A DNA stretch of 47,500 bases, from assembly GCA_012295275.1 (NCBI GenBank), contig CM022673.1, positions 12,235,788 through 12,283,287 of the forward strand, written 5' to 3'. Both the position numbers and the translations under genes were made by a program. The notes under the pieces were generated by a model. That model searched no databases, had not been told where the DNA came from, and worked only from the letters and a program-made list of their open reading frames with translations. Below are positions 11,193 through 23,850 of this stretch, one piece after another. The DNA comes from Chrysomallon squamiferum (Eukaryota; Mollusca; Gastropoda; Neomphalida; Peltospiridae). Within the stretch, counting starts at the first letter, position 1. Each line of letters begins with the position of its first letter.

Positions 11193-12002
11193 TTCTAAAT
11201 AAATAAATAAGTAAATAAAACTAAACTTGTAAATCCTAATTACTACAACATTTTGACCTGGTGTCAGCTGCTGGTATTCGTAGGTTACGTCGCGGGATAA
11301 TGGTTATGACGTCATAATGCTGCAAACTTTGACCTCCTTAAGCTACCTTAACGTTACTTAAAAATGCGTTGCTCAGGCGTTTGACTCTTGTTACTAAGAG
11401 CAAATGTTTGATGATGCAAGAAGACTTAAAACAGGTAAATATTTATGTATTACAACTGGATAAGATTAAACAAAAACGTTATGGTAATTCTTATAAACTG
11501 GCTCTTTCCTAATTGATATTAATTATTTTGATAAATTGAAAACGTAACACTTACAATCTAACAGCTGATTTGTATTATTTATTGTTATTCGAAAATACTC
11601 TATAAAATTAAAAGCTTAATATTAATAAATCGTTATAATGACTATTAATATTTACTTGTTTCCAGCATGTATTTTATTTTCGATATATTTTGGCTATATG
11701 TAGTATTACTGCGTATTGTAAGCTCACAATAATTTTTCAAAGAAAAAAAAAAAAGAAAGAATTAAATAAAATGGTGTAAATTAAAAATCTTTTTATTAAA
11801 CTTACGGAATAATAATAATAATAATAAACTGTTGATGTAAATACGCAAATAATAGCACATAACCTTTCACTGCTATTTCTATGAAATTTATAGCAGTTCT
11901 TTTCGTTGTTTGTATGTGTATATATGTGTGTTTCTTGTTGATGCTGTTTATTTAAAATCTTTAATAAATAACAACACGGTTTCGAAATTTCAAAACACTT
12001 CC

Positions 12003-12008
12003 TTTATT
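12003..12008 (-). terminator. Candidate poly(A) signal of the IDO-like gene
   Basis: TTTATT on the plus strand gives AATAAA on the minus strand, about 1.9 kb past the stop. A nearer alternative lies at 13298-13303. The 12.0-13.9 kb stretch is AT-rich, comparatively free of long microsatellites and has no open frame, as expected for a 3' UTR. Which site is used cannot be told. Confidence 0.3.
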
Positions 12009-12605
12009 TCAATGTAAGTAAAATATATAAAAATATACATATATTTGTAAACTGTTGCATGTAAAGTTCGCTGGTTTTAATTATAACATACAGATCAAGG
12101 CAGTACATTGTTAACAAGTATTAATACTAAATGGGAAGGATTGATTAAATATTAAATAAAACTAAAAGAAACAAAGACGCTACATATGCTGGTTAATTGA
12201 AAGCATCAAGGCGAGATTTTGAATATGGCTGCGCCCTGACAATGGAAAGCTTTAGAGGCCAAACATAGGTGAATTGTTATCGTCACTAAGATTTGCGCAA
12301 TGAGTCAACAAATTTTAAACATTATTGTAACCTTTTTAGTATATGTCAAAATCCAAGCCCTGAAAATACCAAATATAATTTATTTGAATCACAATTCATA
12401 ACTTTTGAAAGGCATTAATTTTGTTACCAGCCAATCGAAACAGACGTCTGCCATTTTTGATACACAAGATAGTAATTAAAAGATAAAATAGCAGATAGTG
12501 AAAGTAGCAGTACTAGGACTAGTAGAAGTAATAGTAATGATAACAATAAACATATACTTGTTATTAAAAAATCCTAAAATATTTAATTAGTATCTGAGAC
12601 TGTTG

Positions 12606-12608
<3 letters not shown>

Positions 12609-12645
<37 letters not shown>
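12609..12645. repeat. (AC)n microsatellite
   Basis: Uninterrupted AC run in the presumed 3' UTR or intergenic region of the IDO-like gene. Confidence 0.95.
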
Positions 12646-12647
<2 letters not shown>

Positions 12648-13911
12648 TTTCTAATGCATACTTTTAAAAATGGGGATTTCACGTTTACTAAATGATCTCA
12701 CCTTTTTTTTTGCCATTCTCCTCCCATCCCATTATCTTCATACATTGTTTTATCACAAAAAGCAAAAGCAAAAAAATGACTAGTCCTAAACTATAACACT
12801 AATTTTGTGACTAGACTACGTAATCACAAATACTTAAAAATTACTAGTTGACACAAACAAGACAAAAATTGTAAAATGATTTCACTCGGTTTTTACAAGC
12901 ATATATAAAAACAAGATGCGTCTCTGGAATTCTAATATAAGACCTGAATTAAATTAAAATATAAAACTAAAAACCGGTGTAGTTATGTGAAACTATCTGA
13001 AGAGTTATAGCAATAATACTGTTTGCAAAACACAATATTACAAATAGTTATACTATTAAAAACAAATAAAATAACAACGTTTTATATTACAATTAAGTGG
13101 AATAGTTTAAAATATATATCAGAATATAAACAAATACAAATTTCTTTAAAATATCCAAGTAAATATTAAATATTGCAAAAAATACCCAAACAAAAGAGAA
13201 GACACAACATTAAATAAATAAATATATATTTTAAAATTAAAATTATATAGTTTCTCTACAACTACTTTAACATTATCATTAAAATATAACTGAGCAATTT
13301 ATTGTTATCTCTATAACATCACAAGTAAAATAACATTTTAATGTTCTTTGATGTTTTCTCTTCAAGTTAAAAAATACATATATATTAAACATAATCTCAT
13401 AAAATTTCATATTCTAAAATTAAATATTATTTGATACTCGTATTCCATTCAATAAAAATATTCTGAATAAATACCAGCAAAAACGTTCATTAAATTAGCA
13501 TCTACCTTCTTCATAAGAAATATAACTTTTTATATTGGCGCTGTTGATTTAAAAAAAAAAATTATTTTAAAAAAGGAAAAACATTTTTCAGATATTTAAC
13601 TGCTAATAATACAGCATCTACTTTGTATAGATATACTTACACTCTTACCAGTTCTGAGCAGAACTCTGGTAACAGGTCAAAGGTCATAAATATAAAAGTG
13701 ATCTGATAATAATATTACACAGTACACTTTGGGTTTATATATAGTGAAGTCAGAAATTTTTGACCCATCAAGATACACGTAACCCTTGACATTTCTCTAT
13801 CTTCTTAAGAAACAGGGATTCAAAAGTAAAAATAATATTAAACTTCTGTCAAAGTAGAATGATACAGCATGTTGTGTACATTTTACTTTTAAACCGTTAT
13901 TAAAGATGATC

Positions 13912-14731
13912 TTAAATCTCTGTGGATTTAGTGTCGTCTCTGAGTTCTTTTAAGAAAGGAAGCAAATCTGTCAAAAAAAAAAAGGTAATAATCATAATTA
14001 TTAAATTAAAAAAAAAGTGTAGATAATAGTAATGTGAAGAACAATTTTAAATTTTTTTAAATCCAGATTCATTAATTTATATAATATTTTAAATTACCGT
14101 ATAATCTTAATTTAGTATTATTATTATTATTATTTTTTTTTTTTTAATTTCTTGGAAAAATAAAAATTAAATTTTAAAAGTTAAAACACACTCATAATAA
14201 TTTGTATACTCAAATATGCACATGTAGTCATGTTCATACACACAGATTCACACACAACAAATGTACAACTTCAGGCTAAAGCAAACACAAACCTGTCCCT
14301 CCTGTGCCTTTCTTAGACACTGCTTCAAATTTATCACTTCTGTTCTTTTTGTTTGACATAATTACAATGTACCTGAAAAAAAAAAAAAAAAAAAAAAAAA
14401 ATTATAATGAAATTTAAATCCTATTTTAAAAGTGAACAGTTATTTATTTGATGACATCACATAGGGTATCTTTACTGCACATTTCACAACATATGTTTTT
14501 ATTTATCTCTCTCTCACACTCACATATATGTGTGTATTTTGCAGCACGTTGTTTTATTTTTAATCTCAGTCTCTCTCATACACAAACACACACACATATA
14601 TATATGTATATATGAATGATGGTCTAAACACAGCTTAGTATCTTGAATTTATTTATCCATGAGAAAAACAGTTATTTTGCAAAATACGTTTTATGCATAT
14701 GCTTTTTTTTCTCTCTCTCTGTCTCTCTCAA

Positions 14732-14783
<52 letters not shown>

Positions 14784-16573
14784 AGACACACACACATTAT
14801 AATATCATATGTATGACTAGCAAGCTGAATTTATTTATCCAGGAGAAATAAAAAATAATAAAAATAAAAATAAAACTAACTGCAGCAATACTTGGTAACT
14901 AGCTGGATGTGGTAATAAATCTGAAATAAACAAATGAGACTGCAAACAAACAAACAAACAAACAAATAAACAAACAAACAACAAATAAACAATCAAACTG
15001 CTTGTCTTCTTCACTGTAATAAATAAACAAACAAATAAACAAACAAACAAATAAACAAACAAACAAACAAACAAACAAACAAACAAATAAACATAAAACA
15101 AATAAATAAATACATAAAATAAGTAAGGAAGTCAGTAAAAAAAAAAAAATAATGAATAAATAACTGAAATAGGTAAACAAGTAAATAAATTTATAAACAA
15201 ATAGGTAAATAAATAAATAAAATAAATAAATAATTGAAATAAGTAAACAATAACAATAATTATGACACCAATGATATTGTAACACTGATGATGATAATAG
15301 CAATAATTACGACAACAATAACAATAAGAATATAATTTTGATAATGATGGTGATGATGATGATGATTATTTTTTTAAAGTTAATAATTTATTAAATAAAC
15401 TTTCACTCACCAAGATTTCTCACAGAAAAATCACAGTGTTCAATATCCTCAATAAGTTTACAGTGAACTGGAGGCATGTACTCTCTCATGTTATTGAGAA
15501 AGAGTTTTTTATCTGTAAAAAGTAAATAAATAAATAAATAAATAAATACATACATAAATAGGAGGGAATATCAAAAAATTAATAAATAAATCAGTATATA
15601 AAAAAGTAAATAAATTAATAAATAAATAAGTATATACAGAGTGAATAAACAATTATATAAAGAAATAAAGAAATAAATACATCAGTAAATAAAAAAAAAA
15701 AAAAATAGATAGTAAATAAGTAAATAAATAAGCCAAAAAAAAAAAAAAAAAAAAAAAAAAAATGAAAGAAAAAATGAGATGTAAATAAAGAAACAAACAA
15801 ATGGAAAATTAAGGTAAATAATGATTACTCAGCTCAATAATGATCAGTAGAAAACCCTCATTTGATGAGTTATGAGTTGTACAAATTGATTAAAAAAAAA
15901 AAAATACGAAAAAAAAAAAAAAATAATAATAATAATAATAATGTAAAATACCCTAATTTAAAAAAACAATGAGTTGTAATAATAAATAAAATAAAAATAA
16001 CAACAACAGTAATAATAATAATAATAATCTAAATAGAATCTAATTTTTATTTTTAACTTACTAATTACCTGGTTTGTGCTCTATTCCCAGTAAACTATCA
16101 AGTAACTGAAGAGTTGAACTCTGAGCTGCACTGCCTCCATAAAGCTACAGTTATGACCAGAAATTATAGTATTTCAATTTAAATACAAGTGAAGGAACTA
16201 ATAAATTATGGAAGTAAGTGAATGAATGTAATTAGTGATCCTGTTAAGACATTATAATAATAACGATGAATCGTGTGTTAGACTAACATATGTGAACCTC
16301 ATGACCCCATACAATGATTAGAAGCAAGAAATTTTGAATAAAATGGAACAACTTAGCATGCAAGAGATTTCTTTTTTAAATTTATTCTACTGTGCTACTT
16401 TATTGTTAACAAACGTCGGTATTAATGCACATAAAATAATCAAAGGGAAAATATGAGATATTAAAAGACAGTCACAGTATGTCTCACCTTTACAGGGTCA
16501 TCTGAAATTCCTTCATAAATCAGCCCTGATGGAAGTGGGTTCCCCTCTCCTCCCCATCTGTAAGTATAAAAAA

Positions 16574-16606
<33 letters not shown>

Positions 16607-18340
16607 AAATAAAATAAAAATAAAATAAAATGATGATATAATTCATTAACAGAATTTTCAGAAAAAATAAATTACTTAAAGTTTCATGAGTTAGTAATAC
16701 CATTCCATTTATCTGATTAAAAGTAAAGCAGTTTTATAAATGTATTGATTTATATCTGCTACATATTATTTAATTCACTGCTTTCCATTGTTCATTACAT
16801 ATTTTAAGCATCAAACTTTAGGCCAGGAAAACTGAAAAATCCAGAAATCCAGACTTGTTGGATAAACAGTCCGATAACTAGTATTATGATCATGATTAAA
16901 AATATGTGTAGGTTTTCTATCTAAAACATTGATAGTATTTTAGAGAATTAATTAAATGAAGACAAACACAACATACCCACTTAGAAATGGTCTCAGAACA
17001 TTGTAAAAGGTATCTGCAGAAAGCTTTTCTATAAACAAATATATAAAAAATAAATAAGTAAAAACTGTTTGATTTAATTTCTAATTTTTAACCCATTGTT
17101 TTATTTTTGTACATTTGATCTAGTATTTCTAAAAATTATTATCCATAAAAAGTATAAGATATTTTCATAATTTAAAATATTTATCATATATATATATTAT
17201 TATTAATATTAAACATGTATGGCATTAATGCCTTTGTCTGTCAAGACATTTTTACATGTAAACACAATGACAGTGTTTTGCCTTTAAAGATAATTATTAA
17301 ATTAAGGGTTTTTTATATTTTCTTTATTAATATTTAATTTATATAGTAAAACATGGTAAAATAAAGATTTTTTTGCTTATGAATATGTTTTTAAATGTAT
17401 TATAAATGACAGCTTTGTGTTTGCAAGTTTAATTTAAAAATGACTGGTAGTATTTTACAGTACCATGCATTCTATGAAGAGCTTTCTTCATTTTCTCCAC
17501 AGTATCAGTTATCTGAATCAAAGCATTGGCCACTTTGATATCATCTTCCTCATAACTTCCATCAAGGGCATCCTGTATAGGCTGAAATTTCCAGAAATGT
17601 TTTTTAAGTATGTTGTTACTATTATCATTATTAACACCATTACTACTACAATTATTGTTATAAATATCTTAAATATATTGGTGAGTATATAATTATGTAT
17701 ATATTTTTAATTAGGAAATGTTATTTGTTTTCCTATTATTTTATTTTTATTTTTGAACCAGTTAATATATCAGAAAAGTGTAAAATAATCTGAATAAGCA
17801 TAAACTGAATTATATTTTTATCATATTTTCATATTTCATTAGATTGATAATTTTTCATGTACTTATTTCAAACACAGCTTGATGGTTCCAGCTAAAAATT
17901 ATGGTTCTAATTCAGAATTCTCAACTATTTATTTGATTTTTTTCTGAAACAATAGCCATCCTCCCTCTGTTTTGTTTGTTGGAATTATGTTAAGGATTAT
18001 ACCTATTATTATAATTACTACATTACAACTGAAAATTAAAATAAATAAATAAATAAAGTAATTAAATAATAAATTAGAAATAAATAATAAAAATATTGTT
18101 TGTAAAAGTCACTAATAGTTCAATTTCTGGATTGGTGTTAATTATAAAAATTAATCCTCTTAGAGTAGAAACTTGATAAAACTGATAATAACAAAATCAG
18201 AATTAACATAAATTTTTTGTTTACCCCCAAAGCCTCAGCAAATGTGAATTCTATCATACAGGTGGCCACGCAAAACCAGTCACACGCTTCTCCACCCGGA
18301 AAAATGTACAGTGAAGAAAGATTTCTGAAAACAACATCCA

Positions 18341-18403
<63 letters not shown>

Positions 18404-21400
18404 GTAAAAAATAATAATAACAACAATAATGATGATGATAAAAAATTGATAATAATAATAGTAATAATAATAATAATGTTGTTATTATTATTATATTTTT
18501 AACATTGCTTTTTCTAAAATGAATTTTGTTATTCCTTTAGTCATAAATATAAAACACAATCATTTTACATATAATGTTATTATAAATATTTAATTTGTAT
18601 TATTTCTTGTAATAAAAAAAGCAAGTAGTTTAAAATTTTATATTTACGAATGTTTGTGGAGTAGCTGAAAAAGATTAAACTGAATGAAAGAGTTAACTTA
18701 CTCATGTGAAATAGGTCTGAAAAAGAATTAAAAAAAAATCCTTTAATATATTAAACACCAATTATTATAAATTTATGTCACATAAATATTTATGAATTAA
18801 ATAAATAATAAATTGTAAATTTTAATTTTTCTACGAACACATAATTATGAATGCAATCACTGTGGAAAATAATACATAAAGATAAGCATTATTAAAAAAG
18901 AATAACTTTTTGTAGTTATATGATTATACATACTGACTAAATATGATTATACATACTGACTAAATATGACTATACATACTGACCAAATATGATTATACAT
19001 ATTGTCTAAATATGATTATATGTACTGACTAAATATGACTATACATACATAATAAATATGACTATATATAATTATACACTTGACTATATATGACTAAACT
19101 GACTCAGTATGATCATACACATGACTACACATACTGACTATATATGACTATACATACTGGCTTGGATCTTTAAATTTCCAGTTTGCAAGACAAAATGATG
19201 CATGTCCAATGATGGGCTTCAGTCCAAGCTTTTCTGATATTTTCCACCAAGGAATTGCAATACAGGCAGGTAAGCTCTGAAAACCATGAATCTTTTTATT
19301 AACACATTTTAAAACCAGTCAAATATCTGAAAAAAAAACCACCCAGCAATAAACTAATAACAAAACAGAATGAAAATAAAAAGAAATAAGGAGGAACTGA
19401 TAATAAAACACAGAGATATCCATCCAAATGTCCATCTGACTGGTCTCTGTCAGATGACACTTGGGCTAGACAAAACAGTGATTGATAGGGAAAAAAGGAG
19501 GCAATAATAATAATACTAATAATAATTACAAGAAGAACAACACTATTTCAACTATTACGAATAATATTATAAAACCAAAAAAGGAAAGGAAGATGAAAAA
19601 ATCTAATTTTTTTATAATACATTTTCTTTGAACAAATGTAAAAAAAAAATTATATGTTAAAATAAATATTTTGTAACGATGATTTATCCGTTTTTCACTT
19701 TCTGTTTTACTATCTATACCTTCTTCAGCTTCCACATTTTTGTATCTGCTTTCCATATTCTCTATTTTCACATCATTTTTCCTTTCATTCTGCTTTTTCA
19801 ATCATCACTCTTTTATCTCTTCCTCTCACACAACACTTTTATTTGTCATTACTTTTCCATCAATCTTTCTATTTTCCTCTCCAGTACTCTGTCATTGTTT
19901 TCTGTGAGTCTTGTTGTCTCTTGTTTAAAATAAACTTCAAATGTTCTTACCTTGGGTACCCCTGCATCACCCTCTTGCCAGACATAACTTGAACCAATGA
20001 TAGAGAGCTGAATGTGAGCCAGTCTCCATTCTCTGTGCCCTCCAAGTCTGGTGTGGTCCAATACAGGAATCTGTAATTAAATATACACACGTGACTGAAA
20101 TATAACTTTAGGAGAATGATAAGTGATTGGAACTGAAGTAAACAACACAGACTGAAAATCTAAAACATCCTTTTCTTTTTAGCTAAAACAAAATCTTTTT
20201 GTATTTATTAAATATTTGACATTTTAATTTTTTTCTGCAAGCATATGTAATTTTATTTTTATTTACAGAATTAAAAAGTTTAAGTGGAAACGTGTATTCA
20301 TAAGTCAGAATATTATAAAGCTGGGATTAGTTGTATATTAATAGGTTTTTGGGCCATGTTATGTTCATGATTCTCCAGATTCAGTTATTCTCATAACCTG
20401 GGTTTTTTCTGATGTCATTAACACACATGACCTATCTCTCGCTGATAATATGAATTAAATGGCTGTGATAAAATAATAGGAGGAATAATAAATTCATCTT
20501 AGTTTATGTGATGACAGATCTATAAAGTATTATTCTAAAATTAATTTTGAAAGTTTATTCATTAAGAAATTAAAGAAAAAGAAAAAAAAAATTACAAAGA
20601 AAGAAAGAAACCTTGAGACAAATGCATATTCAGTAATAATAAAAGTTTAATGTCAGACTTTAAATACAGAAAGAAAATGTTGGTAACAGTTATTATGTAT
20701 TATTATAATTAAATTTTTTGGTATTATTCTACTACTACTACTACTGCTTACTACTTATTATTATTATTATAATAAATTTTCTTTAAAGGTAAAAAGTGTG
20801 AAAGTCACCTTGTCGACTTGTTTTCGTAATGCATGTGATAACGTCAGTTCTGCTGCATTAGCAGAAAGATAATTCCAGTCATCAAAATATTCTGGGAGTT
20901 TCTCCTGTGTAATAATAATAAATAAATTAAATACAGAACAGTATTATATGACTGTTAAAATATACTTTAAACTGTAAAACTGATAAATTTTAAAATAAGT
21001 GAAGAATTTTCATTTTTATTTATTTTATTGTATTATATTATTATTATTTGATTATACTGTTTTAATTATTTCTTAAATAGATAATAACTGGTTAAGTAAA
21101 AAACACTTAAACAGTTTTTATTTGTTTCTGATTTCTGTCGATTTCACAGATTTAAAAGTTTAAAATGCTTTGACTGCATAATTATAATAATGAACCTGAC
21201 GCGTATATCAAATTACGTAACTTAGTTACGCTTTTATTTTAAGTATACGTTAACAATAAAAATTCAACATGGTTCTCCTTGATCCAGGAGGAAATCACTA
21301 AAGAAGAAGATAAAAGAAATAAAAAAAATGGAAACTAACCAGAGGTTCATCAAGTAAAAATCCCGTTCTTCTTGATACGTGGTACTTGTTCAGTTTGATC

Positions 21401-21405
21401 GACAT
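13912..21405 (-). CDS. Indoleamine 2,3-dioxygenase family protein (IDO or IDO-like myoglobin)
   Basis: IDO enzymes are cytosolic haem dioxygenases that open the tryptophan indole ring; related molluscan proteins serve as myoglobins. Exons in transcript order: 21340-21405, 20809-20904, 19951-20070, 19158-19276, 18702-18716, 18225-18324, 17464-17581, 16977-17028, 16488-16557, 16069-16144, 15411-15512, a damaged exon within 14892-15013, 14293-14372, 13912-13967. All junctions keep frame; with exon 12 split as described separately the product is 373 residues, near full length for the family. Recognisable blocks: EKLPEYFDDWNYLSANAAEL, GHREWRLAHIQLSI, SFCLANWKFKDPS, TFYNVLRPFLSG, YGGSAAQSSTLQLLDSLLG, NNMREYMPPVH, KKGTGGTDLLPFLK. 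By alignment from memory, human Phe226/Arg231 match Phe219/Arg224, Phe227 is Tyr220, and Ser167 is Ala159. An in-frame upstream ATG at 21423 adds six residues; 21405 has A at -3. Enzyme versus oxygen carrier cannot be decided from sequence. Confidence 0.95.
14293..14372 (-). CDS. Penultimate IDO exon
   Basis: Acceptor tttttcag after an unbroken poly-T (minus strand). Encodes YIVIMSNKKNRSDKF, then EAVSKKGTGGT; donor gtttgt. KGTGGT is a typical C-terminal IDO motif in invertebrates. The entry phase requires a preceding exon of phase 1-to-2, which shows that exon 12 exists or existed. Confidence 0.9.
14734..14776. repeat. (AC)n microsatellite in the last-but-one long IDO intron
   Basis: Uninterrupted AC run, followed by imperfect CACA units to about 14796. 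Confidence 0.95.
14892..15013 (-). CDS. Damaged IDO exon 12 with proximal-histidine segment and (TTTG)n insertion
   Basis: In IDO proteins this exon should link the V-R-N-L region to the R-S-Y-H haem-ligand motif. An acceptor ttacag precedes 15013-14991, reading V-KKTSSLI in the correct phase. Then comes about 70 nt of TTTG repeats ending tttcag, then 14920-14892 reading IYYHIQLVTK, whose phase-2 donor gtattg joins exactly to the exon at 14372. Read straight through, the frame is off by one. If the 70 nt is removed as a mini-intron (weak donor gtttat) the frame is restored but about 15 family residues are missing, including the Arg that normally sits three residues before the His. Either a recent structural change, a pseudogenising lesion, or a sequence error in a low-complexity tract. 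Confidence 0.6.
14943..15262. repeat. (CAAA)n/(TAAA)n tract overlapping IDO exon 12
   Basis: CAAA and TAAA units (TTTG/TTTA on the coding strand) on both sides of the 14991-15013 coding remnant and inside the expected exon. Confidence 0.9.
15521..15765. repeat. (TAAA)n and poly-A tracts
   Basis: Intronic TAAA units at 15521-15700 and an A run near 15737-15762, in the IDO-like gene. Confidence 0.85.
18342..18403. repeat. (TAA)n tract next to IDO exon 6 acceptor
   Basis: About 20 perfect units ending 17 bp from the exon at 18225-18324. On the minus strand this is (TTA)n leading into the acceptor. Confidence 0.95.
18702..18716 (-). CDS. 15-nt micro-exon of the IDO-like gene
   Basis: Between acceptor ttctttttcag and donor gtaagt lie 15 nt. 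With the flanking phase-2 exons they read Q-P-I-S-H-E, restoring the family's continuous block between the WKxKDP motif and the F-P-G-G segment of the next exon. Skipping it would delete five residues without a frameshift. Confidence 0.85.
   Translation of the reverse strand, partial: TYFT
18919..19158. repeat. About 23-bp minisatellite built on the IDO exon 4 splice donor
   Basis: Degenerate units of tatgactatacatactgacta. On the coding strand each good unit contains CAGTATGT, the same eight bases as the exon 4 5' splice site (CA|GTATGT) at the 19158 end. Five perfect copies of that octamer are visible. Confidence 0.85.
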
Positions 21406-21423
21406 ACTTACTACACTATTCAT

Positions 21424-22768
21424 GAACTGATAAGGTTTTCTATTACAGGGTCATAGTGATAACACAACACGGGAGAATACTCTATGTCTGTAAGTCATTT
21501 GACCTTGGTCTCACATCATAGATTTTTTTCGAATCGAAAACGAAAACGAACATTCAGTGTAAATTGTTCATGGTAAATAATTTTTCTTCATTTTGCTTCA
21601 AACACGTAAGAATTTTTAATTTTATGAATTTGTATTTAATAGCTTTTAATTTTACTGAAAAGGAAAAGAATGTGTTAGAAATAATTATATTCTAACCCAG
21701 TCTAAGGGAATATAGATAAAATGGTAGTTTTGCGGTTGTGTTTCCGTGTGCACGTCAGTGCTTTCAAACCCTTTATGTCCTAAATATATTTACATTACTC
21801 AAGTGCCAAATGAAACAGTTACGTACAACGTAATATTTCCAAAACTGGAAATATGCTTTCCATTCAGTGATTAATATATTTAGGGGGTAAAAAATAAAAA
21901 ATAAATGAAATACATATTTTAAAATCATAAGAAAAAATGAATGAATGAATAATAAAATTACCTGTTAACCAAGACACAAAACCCAGACATACCGCTATTT
22001 AGGTAAGATATTCTGTATGACGTTACGAGTCACAGTTTTGTTAACTATGTGATAATGTTAGAATTCTCAGCTAAGCAATGGAGGTAATTTTGTAAAGATA
22101 TCAAATCTGGGTGCTATAAAAATGAAGCTAATTTTATGTTGAAGGATGTTAACACTATCGTTTGGGATTATTTTTCGTTTTAAATTCTAGATCAGTTCTT
22201 CCGATTTGTATGTACATATACATGAGTGTTAGTGTGCAGTCGCACACACCCACTCGCACACACACATTATATATATGTGTGTTTGTGCGTATGTATACAC
22301 ACACACACAACTAAAGAAATCAGTATATAAATAAATAAATAAAAATTAAACTTAAAATGTACATGACAGTTTCCTTTTATTTAAGGTTTACGTTTCTGTC
22401 ATAAATATACCGCAAAAACAGTTCAGTTGATAATAGAGTGTAATCTGTTTTAAGTAATACGTCAATCACATACATACATCTACTTACAGTTTTAATGTCG
22501 GAACGAAAAAAAAAAAAAAAGGTTCATAGAAACTGCACAAAATATTAATTATGATTACTATTGTCAACGTCACACTATATCAATTGACGACGTCATCTAA
22601 GTTATCGTAATCGTTATGTAAACAAACATTTTTTGTTATTATTATTATTTCATGTATTACCTCTGTGAAAAAGGGATATCCAATCGAAATCTTGTAAGTA
22701 GTTTATCATATACCGAGTTTTAATAACCAACCTGACTCTCTCTGTGCCCCCTCCCTCCTCTGTCTCTT

Positions 22769-22771
<3 letters not shown>
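21424..22771. other. Upstream region of the IDO-like gene
   Basis: No coding sequence seen. AT-rich, comparatively high-complexity DNA with short TAAA, CA and poly-A runs. It should include the IDO promoter, but I could not identify a convincing TATA box or factor site. Confidence 0.5.

Positions 22772-22826
<55 letters not shown>
22772..22826. repeat. (AC)n microsatellite
   Basis: Uninterrupted 55-bp AC run after a CT-rich flank. Confidence 0.95.
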
Positions 22827-22827
<1 letters not shown>

Positions 22828-23136
22828 TAAATATCTTTACCTCCATCGCTGTTTTTATTCAGGATTTAAATAAGAACAGATAAGGTATGACTTACTGCCC
22901 TACAGATATTCAGTCTCCGTCAGAGTATCATTTTATTTGTTACTTCTACTCAGCCTTATTCTGTTACAACTACCATATTTAGAGACGAAGGTACGACTTC
23001 AAAAAAACACAGAAAAAACAACAACAACAAATGATCGTTATCGAAGTCTAGAATAAACGTTAAAGATGAAGAAAAAAAGAAATAGAAGAAAAAGAAGAAG
23101 AAGAAAACCAGTTATTCAAACGTAAGGAAATAGATA

Positions 23137-23137
<1 letters not shown>

Positions 23138-23196
<59 letters not shown>
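23138..23196. repeat. (TAA)n microsatellite
   Basis: About 19 perfect units between an AAG-rich stretch and a GAT-rich stretch. Confidence 0.95.
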
Positions 23197-23197
<1 letters not shown>

Positions 23198-23639
23198 TGA
23201 TTATAATGATGATGATGGTGATAATGATAAATAAATCAATAAATAAAAAAATAAAAATTAAAGGGAGTCGCTCTAGGCTTGCGGACCTCACTGAATTCGG
23301 TTTTAAAAACGGAGCCTTTACCGTTCTCCATAACTTCGCACCTCTTCGGTATCTGAACGTAGCCTTGCTCCTGTTACAAGATAAAACCTAAGTTACACCC
23401 ATTTCTCTACTGCTGAAATCGCAAAGGAATAAATATCGCAGAAGCAGCTGCTCGTACTTAATCAGCCCGGAGCCTGTGAGACGATTTCAGTTTCAAACAG
23501 AAAAGTAAAATCACTTAACTCAGGTACTTGTTGCGAAGAAAGAGAGAGTAAACTTGTGTAAGCTGTTATCAGTAAACAAATATAAATACACGTCAAGGTG
23601 CTCCACAGGCTACGGGCGGAACCGTATTGTGTGTGTGTG

Positions 23640-23850
23640 TGTGTGCATTCATATATACATACACATATAACGTACACATGTACATTTATATATACATACA
23701 TATAACGTACACATGTACATTTATATATACATACACATAGTAAATATGTGGGTGTGTGCATATATTATACATTGTGTGCATACATATATACATACACACA
23801 TAACGTACACATATATTTATATATGCATACACACAGTAAATATGTGTGTG
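23640..23850. repeat. Tandem AT/CA repeat with acgtacacatgta core
   Basis: Three to four degenerate copies of a unit containing catataacgtacacatgtac and tttatatatacatac, spaced 40-100 bp. Confidence 0.7.
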
